DNA of 17,820 nt, from positions 1 through 17,820 of the forward strand of contig JASJBO010000207.1 of assembly GCA_030066475.1 (NCBI GenBank), read 5' to 3'. The notes beneath the pieces are model-generated. The model was not told the DNA's origin, did not search any database, and was given only the letters and a program-made list of their open reading frames with translations. Positions 1 to 7,308 of this stretch are shown here, piece by piece. The position numbers and the translations under genes were made by a program. The DNA comes from Myxococcota bacterium. GTDB lineage: Bacteria > Myxococcota_A > UBA9160 > PR03. Position 1 is the stretch's first letter. The number at the start of each line of letters is the position of its first letter.

Positions 1-219
1 CGCAGCGAGCCGCAGGCGAGCGAAGTCCATCAGGCCGTCTTCGCCTGGCAGCGAGGCCCTTGGCGGCACCCCGCAAGCGGAGGCGAAGCCGGAGCGCGCA
101 GCGAGCCGCAGGCGAGCGAAGTCCATCAGGCCGTCTTCGCCTGGCAGCGAGGCCCTTGGCGGCACCCCGCAAGCGGAGGCGAAGCCGGAGCGCGCAGCGA
201 GCCGCAGGCGAGCGAAGTC
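1..219. repeat. Tandem array of a 96-bp repeat, truncated by the left edge
   Basis: Positions 1-96 and 97-192 are identical, and 193-219 repeats the first 27 bases, so the period is exactly 96 bp. Each unit is a core of about 55 bp (69-123 and 165-219, ending GAGCGAAGTC) plus a 41-bp linker beginning CATCAGGCCGTC. The same core, as its reverse complement, occurs three times at 2536-2716, and in this orientation once at 16220-16274. The array ends 7 bp past the stop codon of the cystathionine gamma-synthase gene, which lies on the opposite strand. Ninety-six is a multiple of three, and five of the six reading frames through the unit are open; the exception is a TGA on the minus strand at the GGCCTGATGG word. 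There are no unique spacers between units, so this is not CRISPR. The array probably continues beyond the left edge. Confidence 0.95.
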
Positions 220-226
220 GACCAAA

Positions 227-1411
227 CTAAACCTGGGACAGCGCCTGCTCCAGGTCGGCGATCAGGTCGTCGGTGTCCTCGATGCCGAGCGCCAGCCGCA
301 CCAGCGAGTCGGTGATGCCGAGGGCGTAGCGCTCCTCGCGCGACTGGTCCCAGTAGGACATCGTGGCCGGCAGCTCGATCAGCGACTCGACGCCGCCCAG
401 GCTGGGGCCGATCTGCGGCACGGTGCAGGCGTCGACGAAGCGGCAGGCGCCCTCGAAGTCGGTGTCGACCTCGAAGGTCACCAGGCCGCCGAAGCCGCGC
501 ATGGTGCGCCGGGCCACCTCGTGGTCGGGATGGCTGGCGAGCCCCGGGTACCAGACGCGGCGCACCTTGGGATGCGCCTCGAGCCACTCGGCCACGCGCT
601 GGCCGTTCTGGTTGTGGCGCTCCATGCGCAGCGCCAGCGTCTTGGCGCCGCGCAGCAGGAGCCAGGCGGCATGGGGGTCGAGCACGCCGCCCAGCACGCC
701 CACGGCCTTGCGCACGCGGTCGATCGACTCGCCCGAGCCGATCGCGACCCCCGCCATCAGGTCGTTGTGTCCGCCGACGTACTTGGTGCCGCTGTAGATC
801 ACGATGTCGGCGCCCTCGGCGAGCGGGGTCACGTTGACGGGCGAGGCCAGCGTGGTGTCGATCACCACCTGCGCGCCGCGCGCGTGGCAGACGCGCGCCG
901 TCTCGGCCACGTCGATCACGCGCAGGTAGGGGTTGGTGGGGCTCTCCGTGAAGAACAGCGCGGTGTCGTCGCGCAGGGCCGCCTCGAGCTTCGAGATGTC
1001 GGCGGGCTCGATCACCGTGGTCTCGACCTCGAGCTTGGTCAGGTACTCCCGCGTGAACTGGCGCGTGCGCCGATAGCAGTCGCTGGTCGTGATCAGGTGG
1101 CCGCCGCGCGGCAGCAGGGCGAGGAACAGAGTGGTGGCCGCGCACATGCCGGAGGCGAACAGCACCGCCTCCTCGCCCCGGTCGAGCTCGGCGAGCTTGC
1201 CCTCGACGGCGCGCCAGGTGGGGTTGCCGTAGCGGCCGTACTCGTCGCGCTCGAGCCGGCCCTCCTGGAAGTCGATCACCTCGGCCTGGTCGCGGAACAC
1301 GTAGGTGGAGGTCTGGAAGATCGGGGTGGTGAGGGAATCCCGCTGCGGGTCCCGCTCCCCGGCGTGCACCGCACGCGTGGAATCGCCCGCCGGCTTGCGG
1401 CGCTCGCTCAT
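227..1411 (-). CDS. metB: Cystathionine gamma-synthase family PLP enzyme (plant-like type)
   Basis: This 394-residue protein belongs to the Cys/Met-metabolism PLP-dependent family (fold type I). Cystathionine gamma-synthase joins an activated homoserine ester and cysteine to make cystathionine in the transsulfuration route to methionine, in the cytoplasm. Visible marks are the YGRYGNPT segment (58-65) that reaches the neighbouring subunit's PLP, SGM (87-89) at the phosphate site, the PLP-ring aspartate D185 in VVIDTT, the Schiff-base lysine K210 in SGTKYVGGHND, and SLGGVES near the C terminus. The stretch DCYRRTRQF followed by VIEPAD resembles plant cystathionine gamma-synthases more than E. 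coli MetB. The ATG at 1411 gives a normal family length; its ribosome site is weak. The gene is alone on this strand here and ends beside the 96-bp repeat array. Cystathionine gamma-lyase, O-acylhomoserine sulfhydrylase or methionine gamma-lyase activity cannot be excluded from sequence alone. Confidence 0.85.
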   Translation of the reverse strand: MSERRKPAGDSTRAVHAGERDPQRDSLTTPIFQTSTYVFRDQAEVIDFQEGRLERDEYGRYGNPTWRAVEGKLAELDRGEEAVLFASGMCAATTLFLALLPRGGHLITTSDCYRRTRQFTREYLTKLEVETTVIEPADISKLEAALRDDTALFFTESPTNPYLRVIDVAETARVCHARGAQVVIDTTLASPVNVTPLAEGADIVIYSGTKYVGGHNDLMAGVAIGSGESIDRVRKAVGVLGGVLDPHAAWLLLRGAKTLALRMERHNQNGQRVAEWLEAHPKVRRVWYPGLASHPDHEVARRTMRGFGGLVTFEVDTDFEGACRFVDACTVPQIGPSLGGVESLIELPATMSYWDQSREERYALGITDSLVRLALGIEDTDDLIADLEQALSQV

Positions 1412-1557
1412 GTGCTGCTCGTGTCGAGGGCGCTTAGCAGCTCCGGGTGCGGAACCCGAGGACGGTCCATCGGGGGGCCTGCAAGCGCCTGAAATCGCCC
1501 CGCTCGCGCCGGGTCGGCGGCTGGTGCGCCGAGCCGCAACGCGAGCTTCGCGGAAAG

Positions 1558-1911
1558 TTACGGGCGGCGACGCCCTGCGTCAAACGGCGTCCCATGCTGC
1601 TGTCGCCGGACCCGTACGGGTTCCAGCCGTCGCACCTGGGCCAGCAGACCGAGCAATCCGACCGCGAGCAGCGCCAGCGTCAGGGGCTCCAGGATGGGAC
1701 TCAAGCGGGACTCCTGCTGCGCGAGCGGCTCGCGCACCGGTCTGGGTTGGAGCCCACCGAATCCGTGCGGTCTCGGCGAACCCGGACCGGCTTCCGCGAC
1801 CGGCGGACGGCGACTCCCTTCCCACTCGCATCGATGCGCAAGTGGTGCGCCAGTCGCGGTGCCGCGCTCCGGAGGGCCGATTCCGACAACGCGAACGGTG
1901 ACTTGACTCAC
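1558..1911 (-). other. Possible PEP-CTERM-like remnant or small membrane-anchored ORF
   Basis: A minus-strand frame starting at a GTG (1911) could encode 117 residues. Residues 75-93 read EPLTLALLAVGLLGLLAQV and are followed by arginines. This resembles the PEP-CTERM sorting signal: a Pro-Glu-Pro-like box, a leucine/alanine/glycine-rich helix and a basic end. Differences from a true signal are the LEP instead of PEP box and about 20 further residues after the arginines. The N-terminal part has no signal peptide or recognisable domain, and there is no ribosome site before the GTG. It could be the decayed 3' end of a PEP-CTERM protein gene, a small membrane protein, or a coincidence in GC-rich DNA. 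No exosortase gene is in the window. Confidence 0.25.
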
Positions 1912-1947
1912 CGAACGGGTGCAGCGCGAAGCGCGATTCCGCAGCCA

Positions 1948-1986
1948 CGCGGCAAATGTTTTCCGCGGCCCTATGGAAATGTTTTC
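1948..1986. promoter_or_regulatory. Candidate operator: two AAATGTTTTC direct repeats 23 bp apart
   Basis: AAATGTTTTC occurs at 1954-1963 and again, identically, at 1977-1986. The start-to-start spacing of 23 bp is close to two helical turns, which suits a dimeric regulator on one DNA face. The first copy is also flanked by complementary 5-bp arms, CGCGG (1948-1952) and CCGCG (1963-1967). The site is AT-rich in a very GC-rich region and lies about 150 bp upstream of the FHA gene and about 540 bp upstream of the divergent metB-like gene. The regulator is unknown, and binding is inferred only from the repeat pattern. Confidence 0.35.
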
Positions 1987-2126
1987 TCTCGCCGAGCCGT
2001 CGATCCCGCTGGCCGCATCGCGTGTTGCAGCGCCCCGCTACGCGCGCGCCGCACCCCGGCTGCACCCCTCGCGCTATCAAGCCCGGCCCGCGTCCGCCGC
2101 TAACGAGGGCGCATGCTGGAAGCCCC

Positions 2127-2131
2127 GGAGG
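2127..2131 (+). promoter_or_regulatory. Ribosome binding site (GGAGG) of the FHA gene
   Basis: GGAGG ends 6 bases before the ATG at 2138. This strong Shine-Dalgarno match decides the start of the FHA gene over the longer in-frame extension that opens at 1919, whose extra 73 residues look non-coding. Confidence 0.8.
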
Positions 2132-2137
2132 TGTCCG

Positions 2138-2533
2138 ATGACAGCGACGCGCAAGATCGAGCGTCCCGGCGAGGGACTCGACTTCGACACGTACCTGGCC
2201 GCCAGCCGCCCCGTGCTCGTGGTGATCACCGGCGGTACGGCGGGCAGCGAGCACCTGCTGGATCGGCCCCGCATCGCCCTCGGCCGCGGGCCCGACGTGG
2301 ATCTGGCGCTCGACGAGTCGTCGTTGTCGCGCCGCCACGCCCTGGTGGAGTACGTCGACGGGGGCTTCCGGCTGCGCGACCTCGGCAGCACCAACGGGAC
2401 GCTGGTCAACGGCGCGGCCGTCGAGACCGCGGAGCTGAAGCACGGCGACCGCATCGAGCTGGGCGAGCTGATGCTCCAGCTCGTGATCGAGCCGCGGGAG
2501 TCCGAGCCGAAGGCCTACGTCGTCCCGGAATGA
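2138..2533 (+). CDS. Small FHA-domain protein
   Basis: This 131-residue protein is essentially one forkhead-associated domain, a beta-sandwich that binds phosphothreonine peptides. The core motifs are present in order: LGRG around residues 48-51, SSLSRRH (61-67) with the phosphate-contacting serine and arginine, and DLGSTNGTLVNG (81-92). A 20-residue leader precedes the domain. There is no signal peptide or membrane helix, so it should be cytoplasmic. The start is the ATG at 2138 behind GGAGG. The next gene on the strand is a Ser/Thr kinase, a frequent FHA partner, which suggests the FHA protein reads threonines phosphorylated by that kinase; this is inferred from context. The stop codon TGA coincides with the first bases (TGATGGACTTCGC) of the downstream repeat, so the repeat may have set the present C terminus. 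Confidence 0.88.
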   Translation: MTATRKIERPGEGLDFDTYLAASRPVLVVITGGTAGSEHLLDRPRIALGRGPDVDLALDESSLSRRHALVEYVDGGFRLRDLGSTNGTLVNGAAVETAELKHGDRIELGELMLQLVIEPRESEPKAYVVPE

Positions 2534-2719
2534 TGGACTTCGCTCGCCTGCGGCTCGCTGCGCGCTTCGGCTTCGCCTCCGCTTGCGCCGGCCTTGTCGA
2601 CTTCGCTCGCCTGCGGCTCGCTGCGCGCTTCGGCTTTGCCTCCGCTTGCGCCGGCCTTGTCGACTTCGCTCGCCTGCGGCTCGCTGCGCGCTCCGGCTTC
2701 GCCTCCGCTTGCGGGGGTG
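2531..2719. repeat. Three tandem copies of a 63-bp repeat (same family as 1-219)
   Basis: Copies start at 2536, 2599 and 2662 with GACTTCGCTCGCCTGCGG, giving an exact 63-bp period. Copies 1 and 2 differ at one base (TTCGCC against TTTGCC). Copy 3 has CTCCGG where the others have CTTCGG, and it diverges after its core. The copy-3 core (2662-2716) is identical to the reverse complement of 69-123 in the left array over 55 bp. The linker here is only GGCCTTGTC, compared with 41 bp in the left array, so the core is what is conserved and the linkers vary. The array fills most of the gap between the FHA stop and the kinase start. In both places the sense strand of the upstream gene reads GACTTCGCTCGCC. 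Confidence 0.95.
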
Positions 2720-2750
2720 TCCGCGTAGGAACCGCTTGCCGGCGCACGCC

Positions 2751-2780
2751 CGGCCTGATGGCCCCACGGCTCGCTGGGCG
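2751..2780. repeat. Degenerate fragment of the same repeat family
   Basis: CGGCCTGATGG (2751-2761) matches the linker-to-core junction of the 96-bp unit read on its other strand. After a short mismatched stretch that looks like an internal deletion, ACGGCTCGCTGGGCGG resembles the core word GCGGCTCGCTGCGCG. It looks like a decayed further copy in the space before the kinase gene. Confidence 0.45.
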
Positions 2781-2812
2781 GATCCCGACTCTCACGTCGG
2801 CCTCGTAGCCCC

Positions 2813-3895
<1,083 letters not shown>

Positions 3896-3935
3896 GGCGC
3901 CGGCGCTCGCGACCCCAGGGGGAAGGAAGGCGCTG

Positions 3936-3964
3936 GTAAGGAAACGGTCACCCGCGCGTAAGGG
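3936..3964 (+). promoter_or_regulatory. GTAAGG direct repeat upstream of the methyltransferase gene
   Basis: GTAAGG at 3936-3941 recurs as GTAAGGG at 3958-3964, a 22-bp spacing, in the short gap between the kinase stop and the methyltransferase start. Two-turn spacing in a promoter position suggests an operator or an activator site. No standard -35/-10 pair is obvious, and a hexamer repeat can arise by chance. Confidence 0.2.
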
Positions 3965-4010
3965 TTCGCGGCCGATGCCTCCGTAGCCTGCTCGCCATGG
4001 CTCGCACACG

Positions 4011-4017
4011 GAGGAAC
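4011..4017 (+). promoter_or_regulatory. Ribosome binding site (GGAGGAA) of the methyltransferase gene
   Basis: GGAGGAA ends 6 bases before the ATG at 4024. It selects that start over the in-frame ATG at 3997, which lies upstream of this site and has no comparable signal. Confidence 0.8.
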
Positions 4018-4023
4018 CCGGCC

Positions 4024-4785
4024 ATGTCCCGCATCGCCTGCTTCGCCTACGGCCTGCTCTGCTACGCCGTCTTCTTCGCGACATTCCTCTACTCGATCGG
4101 ATTCGTGGGCAACCTCTGGGTGCCGAAGTCGATCGACTCCGGCACGCCCGGTCCGGTCGGCCTCGCCCTGGCCATCAACCTGGCTCTGCTCGGCGTCTTC
4201 GCGCTGCAGCACAGCGTGATGGCGCGGCCCGCCTTCAAGCGCTGGTGGACGCGCCTCGTGCCCGAGCCGATCGAGCGCGCCACCTACGTGCTGGCGTCGA
4301 GCGCCGCGCTGGCGCTCCTGTACTGGGGCTGGCAGCCGATCGCCGGGGTGGTCTGGCAGGCGGAATCGGTGCTGGCGTGGGGCGCGCTCACGGCGCTCTA
4401 CTTCACCGGCTGGGCGCTGGTGCTGTACTCGACCTGCCTGATCAGCCACTTCGACCTGTTCGGGGTGCGGCAGGTCTGGCTGCACCTGCGCGGCCGGGCC
4501 TACGAGGGCAAGCCGTTCATGACGCCCTCGCTGTACCGCTACATCCGGCACCCGCTCTACGTCGGCTGGTTCACCGTGTTCTGGGCCACGCCCACCATGA
4601 CGATCGGGCACCTGCTGCTGGCGCTGGTCGTCACGGCCTACGTGCTCGTCGCCGTGCGGATCGAGGAGCGCGACCTGCTCCACTACTTCGGCGACGTCTA
4701 CGCCCGCTACCGGCGGCGTACCCCGGCCTTCGTGCCGATTCCCTCGATGATCGCGCCGCCGCCTCCGCGGCGCCGCGTCCCGTAG
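4024..4785 (+). CDS. mddA: MddA/NnrU-type membrane S-methyltransferase
   Basis: This 253-residue integral membrane protein has about five hydrophobic helices (near 7-28, 45-62, 88-103, 118-142 and 181-210). The signature is YRYIRHPLYVGW (171-182) followed by RIEERDL (212-218) and YARYRRRTPAF near the end. This is the SAM-binding C-terminal pattern of the isoprenylcysteine methyltransferase/NnrU superfamily. Length and overall pattern fit MddA, which methylates methanethiol to dimethyl sulfide using SAM. The superfamily also holds NnrU-like proteins and other methyltransferases, so the exact substrate is inferred. The start at 4024 is chosen from the GGAGGAA site. The gene stands alone, about 130 bp after the kinase, and converges on the lipoprotein gene. 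The metB-like sulfur gene about 2.6 kb away fits a sulfur role but is not proof. Confidence 0.75.
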   Translation: MSRIACFAYGLLCYAVFFATFLYSIGFVGNLWVPKSIDSGTPGPVGLALAINLALLGVFALQHSVMARPAFKRWWTRLVPEPIERATYVLASSAALALLYWGWQPIAGVVWQAESVLAWGALTALYFTGWALVLYSTCLISHFDLFGVRQVWLHLRGRAYEGKPFMTPSLYRYIRHPLYVGWFTVFWATPTMTIGHLLLALVVTAYVLVAVRIEERDLLHYFGDVYARYRRRTPAFVPIPSMIAPPPPRRRVP

Positions 4786-4803
4786 GCGAGCGGTCTGCCG
4801 GTC

Positions 4804-4818
4804 GCCCCCTCGGGGGGC
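4804..4818. terminator. Candidate bidirectional terminator hairpin between convergent genes
   Basis: GCCCCC (4804-4809) can pair with GGGGGC (4813-4818) around a TCG triloop. It sits in the 32-bp gap between the convergent methyltransferase and lipoprotein genes and reaches the first base of the lipoprotein stop triplet. The position suits a shared terminator. There is no T-tract on either side, so it is not a canonical intrinsic terminator. Confidence 0.4.
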
Positions 4819-5711
4819 TACTGCTGCCCGTCGTCTACCATGATGGCGCGGCGCTGGGAGTGGTACTCGGCCTCGCTGATATCGCCGTTGCGGCGCAGCT
4901 CCTCCAGGTCGGCCAGCGCCCGCAGCGCCTCGGGCGACAGGCTGGAGGGCGGGATCAGGGGCGCCTCGTCGCCGGCCATCTCGCCCTCGAGCGCCTGCTC
5001 CCCGCTCTCGAGCAGGATGGTGCGCCGCACCACCCGGCCGCCGGGCCGCACCCGGATCGCGCCCAGGTTGCCGAAGGCGGGGTCGCGCCAGATCGCCGCG
5101 ACCGTCTGTGGCCCGAGGGCGACGACGCCCTCGGTGGTGACGGCCCGGTACTCGTTGCGAACATCGTCGGCCCACGGCTCGGGCACCTTGTCGCGCGGAT
5201 TCCTCGAGAGCGGCTCGTCGAGGACGCCCAGGTGGGTGAAGAAGCGGTCGCCCTCGACCCAGATCACCATGCTGGTGAGATAGTCGTTGGTGAAGATGTA
5301 GTGGGTCTTGCGGCGATCCTTCGCCATCACCACGATCTCCTGGCTCGAGTCCGCCGCCTTGAGCGCCTCTGACACCCCATCGCCGATCGCGTAGATGACG
5401 CTGGTGGGGATTGCGGCCCGCCGGCCCTCGTCGTCCTTGCGCCCGCGCACGTCGATGCGCGCCAGGATGTTGACGATGCGCACGGGGGCGATCGTGACCG
5501 GGTGTTCGAAGCCGCGGTCGACAGGCTCGCCGCCCCGGGTCTGGTGGCGCAGGAAGACGCGCACGTGGTTGTCGTCGTAGACCGGCGTCCGCACCGCGCG
5601 GGCGCAGCCGGTGGCGAGCGCCACCAGCAGGAGCAGTGCCAGGCCGGCCGTCCGAAGCGCCGGGCGGCGCTCACCGCGCTGGGGTCGTGAGCTGCGGGAC
5701 ACGGGCTCCAC
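4818..5711 (-). CDS. Lipoprotein with C-terminal SHOCT domain, function unknown
   Basis: This 297-residue protein has an N-terminal basic stretch, a hydrophobic segment (about 21-34) and a lipobox ending ALATGC, making C36 the predicted acylated cysteine. It should be an exported lipoprotein. The central part (about 40-250) has beta-rich sequence that I do not recognise. Residues about 259-291 (LSPEALRALADLEELRRNG, then ISEAEYHSQRRAI) match the short SHOCT helical hairpin found at the C termini of many unrelated proteins and thought to mediate oligomerisation. The GTG at 5711 is used; another in-frame GTG three codons in has a better-placed GAGG and could be the true start. It lies 103 bp downstream of gpsA on the same strand and may be cotranscribed. 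The stop codon is in the hairpin shared with the convergent gene. Confidence 0.8.
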   Translation of the reverse strand: MEPVSRSSRPQRGERRPALRTAGLALLLLVALATGCARAVRTPVYDDNHVRVFLRHQTRGGEPVDRGFEHPVTIAPVRIVNILARIDVRGRKDDEGRRAAIPTSVIYAIGDGVSEALKAADSSQEIVVMAKDRRKTHYIFTNDYLTSMVIWVEGDRFFTHLGVLDEPLSRNPRDKVPEPWADDVRNEYRAVTTEGVVALGPQTVAAIWRDPAFGNLGAIRVRPGGRVVRRTILLESGEQALEGEMAGDEAPLIPPSSLSPEALRALADLEELRRNGDISEAEYHSQRRAIMVDDGQQ

Positions 5712-5814
5712 CTCACCGGGAAGCGCCCGGAGCTGCCGGGCGCCCCGAGAGTACCGGCGCCGGCGCGATCCGCCGCCCTGGACGCGTCCGGAACGATCTT
5801 GCGAACGAGTTCGC

Positions 5815-6822
5815 TTAGTCCTTTTCGCTGCGAAGCTGGCGGGTTAGCAGCCGGGTCACCCCCTCGCGCGGGTCCACCTCGCCGTTCAGCAGGGTGCGGA
5901 CGCCCTCGGTGATCGGGAGCTCGAGGCCCACCCGGTCGGCCAGGACGCAGGCCGCGTAGGTGGTGCGCACGCCCTCGGCCACCTCGCCCAGCTCGTCCAG
6001 GATCTCCTCGAGCTTGCGGCCCTGGCCGAGGGCCAGGCCCACGCGCCGGTTGCGCGAGAGATCGCCGGTGCAGGTAAGGACCAGGTCGCCCATTCCCGAG
6101 AGCCCCAGAAAGGTGAGCGGATTCGCGCCCATGCGGACGCCGAGGCGCGAGATCTCGGCGAGCCCGCGGGTCATCGTGGCAGCCCGCGCGTTGTGCCCGA
6201 GGCCGAGCCCGTCGCTGATGCCGGTGGCGATCGCGATCACGTTCTTGAGCGCCCCGCCGATCTCGACGCCGACCACGTCGGGATCGGAGTACGCCCGGAA
6301 CCAGGGGCACGACAGGTGCGCCTGGGCCGCGATCGCGTACGTCTCCCGTTTGCAGGCGATCGTCACCACGGTGGGCTGGTGGCGCGCGATCTCGCGGGCG
6401 AAGGAGGGGCCCGACAGGAACACGAGGCGCGGGTGGTGCGCCGCAGGCAGCACCTCCTCGAGCACCCCATTCATCGTCTTGCCGGTGTGCTCCTCGAGGC
6501 CCTTCACGGTCGAGACGATCAGCGCGCCGTCGGGCAGCAGCGGGCCGGCGCGCGTCATGACCTCGCGCACGGCCTGGCTCGGCACCGCCACGATCACCAT
6601 CTCGCGGTCGGCAAGCGCCTCCGCCAGGTCCGCAGTCGGCCGGATCCTGGGCGGGATGTCGACGTCCTTCAGGTAGCGCGGGTTGCGGCGGTCGCGTTCG
6701 ATCGCCGCGACGACGGCGCGGTCGCGCGCCCACAGCGTGACGTCGTGGTCGCGGTCCGCGCACAGGATCGCAAGGCAGGTACCAAAGCTACCGGCGCCGA
6801 TCACGCCGACCGGGATGCCCAC
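5815..6822 (-). CDS. gpsA: Glycerol-3-phosphate dehydrogenase [NAD(P)+]
   Basis: This 335-residue cytoplasmic enzyme reduces dihydroxyacetone phosphate to sn-glycerol 3-phosphate, the backbone for phospholipid synthesis. Its length is that of bacterial GpsA. The N-terminal Rossmann fold shows GVIGAGSFGT (6-15). Further signatures are VPSQAVREV (80-88), STVKGLE with active-site lysine K107, LSGPSFAREIA (136-146), EIGGALKNV with catalytic lysine K193, and LSGMGDLVLTCTGDLSRNR, which forms the substrate pocket. No key residue is missing. The start is a GTG at 6822. The gene diverges from the complex I operon, with 132 bp between the two starts, and the lipoprotein gene follows on the same strand. 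Confidence 0.95.
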   Translation of the reverse strand: MGIPVGVIGAGSFGTCLAILCADRDHDVTLWARDRAVVAAIERDRRNPRYLKDVDIPPRIRPTADLAEALADREMVIVAVPSQAVREVMTRAGPLLPDGALIVSTVKGLEEHTGKTMNGVLEEVLPAAHHPRLVFLSGPSFAREIARHQPTVVTIACKRETYAIAAQAHLSCPWFRAYSDPDVVGVEIGGALKNVIAIATGISDGLGLGHNARAATMTRGLAEISRLGVRMGANPLTFLGLSGMGDLVLTCTGDLSRNRRVGLALGQGRKLEEILDELGEVAEGVRTTYAACVLADRVGLELPITEGVRTLLNGEVDPREGVTRLLTRQLRSEKD

Positions 6823-6840
6823 GGCGCGCAGTCTATCGCG

Positions 6841-6869
6841 TTGACTGGATCGGGGGCCACGGCTACCGT
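6841..6869 (+). promoter_or_regulatory. Candidate sigma-70-type promoter of the nuo operon
   Basis: TTGACT (6841-6846), one mismatch from the -35 consensus, is followed after exactly 17 bp by TACCGT (6864-6869), a weak -10 match sharing T, A and the final T. It lies in the 132-bp gap between divergent gpsA and nuoA and would give a leader of about 80 bases before the nuoA GTG. It is the only -35-like hexamer I noticed in this gap. The lineage's promoter consensus is unknown. Confidence 0.4.
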
Positions 6870-6942
6870 TCGGGCCGTTTCCGTAGCGATTCCGCGCGCT
6901 TCAGCGGCTGTTCGCACTTCCGCCAAGCCCTCGCCCCCCGAC

Positions 6943-6947
6943 GGAGG
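6943..6947 (+). promoter_or_regulatory. Ribosome binding site (GGAGG) of nuoA
   Basis: GGAGG lies 7 bases before the GTG at 6955. It fixes the nuoA start at this GTG, although the same frame stays open for another 760 bases upstream, antisense to gpsA. Confidence 0.85.
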
Positions 6948-6954
6948 ATTCCCC

Positions 6955-7308
6955 GTGCTCGCCGAGTACAGCGGCGTCGTGGTGATCCTCGCAATCGGGC
7001 TGATCATCGCCGGCGGGCTGCTCGGCATCCACCTGCTGGTGGGGCCGCGGCGCGTCTTCTCCGAGAAGTCCGAGGCGTTCGAGTGTGGCGAGCGCCCGAT
7101 CGTCTCGCCGCGCCAACGCTTCTCGGTCAAGTTCTACATCGTCGCGATGCTGTTCATCCTGTTCGACGTCGAGGCGGTCTTCCTCTACCCGTGGGGCGCG
7201 CTGTTCCTCGAGCTCGGCTGGTTCGGCTTCTTCGAGATGCTGACCTTCGTGGCCGTCCTGTCCGTGGGCCTCGCCTACGTCTGGACCAAGGGCGCGCTCG
7301 AGTGGTGA
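6955..7308 (+). CDS. nuoA: NADH-quinone oxidoreductase subunit A
   Basis: This 117-residue membrane subunit of respiratory complex I sits beside the quinone chamber. It has three predicted helices (about 8-28, 59-80 and 88-110). The loop between helices 1 and 2 holds FECGERP (42-48), the family's conserved cysteine loop. The second helix region carries RFSVKFYIVAMLFILFDVE (55-73), including the invariant acidic pair flanking a phenylalanine-valine pattern, and YPWG follows. The start is the GTG at 6955 behind GGAGG. It is the first gene of the operon, and its stop codon overlaps the nuoE start (GTGA). In most bacteria nuoB follows at this position; here it is absent. Confidence 0.95.
   Translation: MLAEYSGVVVILAIGLIIAGGLLGIHLLVGPRRVFSEKSEAFECGERPIVSPRQRFSVKFYIVAMLFILFDVEAVFLYPWGALFLELGWFGFFEMLTFVAVLSVGLAYVWTKGALEW

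Larger units (their letters stand above)
1412..2137. other. 726-bp intergenic stretch between divergent metB-like and FHA genes
   Basis: No convincing full-length gene lies here. The plus-strand open frames have arginine-rich, low-complexity translations typical of chance frames in GC-rich DNA. Two items stand out and are listed separately: a minus-strand segment with a PEP-CTERM-like hydrophobic tail (1627-1692), and two copies of AAATGTTTTC at 1954 and 1977. Base composition is locally more AT-rich around 1950-1990 than in the surrounding genes, as expected of a regulatory region. Promoters for both flanking genes should lie here, but I could not assign -35/-10 boxes with confidence. Confidence 0.6.

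Noticed and set aside
1..219. CRISPR array
   Set aside because: Successive units are identical over their whole 96 bp with no variable spacers, and no cas genes are nearby.
1447..2103. Plus-strand 218-codon frame between the metB-like gene and the FHA gene
   Set aside because: The translation is Arg/Pro/Ala-rich without domain or signal, and overlapping frames of similar quality exist on both strands.
2531..2719. Rho-independent terminator made by the repeat
   Set aside because: The core has direct sub-repeats rather than a strong inverted repeat, and there is no T-tract. Only the nuoM copy forms a good hairpin.
1580..2767. A 395-codon minus-strand frame spanning the intergenic region, FHA gene and repeats
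   Set aside because: It is antisense to a clear FHA domain, contains the repeat translated as an Arg/Ser-rich tandem peptide, and has no recognisable fold.
3997..4785. Longer start (ATG at 3997) for the methyltransferase
   Set aside because: The strong GGAGGAA site at 4011-4017 lies between this ATG and the one at 4024, pointing to 4024 as the start.
5754..5763. CCGGCGCCGG palindrome between gpsA and the lipoprotein gene
   Set aside because: Short GC palindromes are common at this base composition, and no second copy or T-tract supports an operator or terminator.
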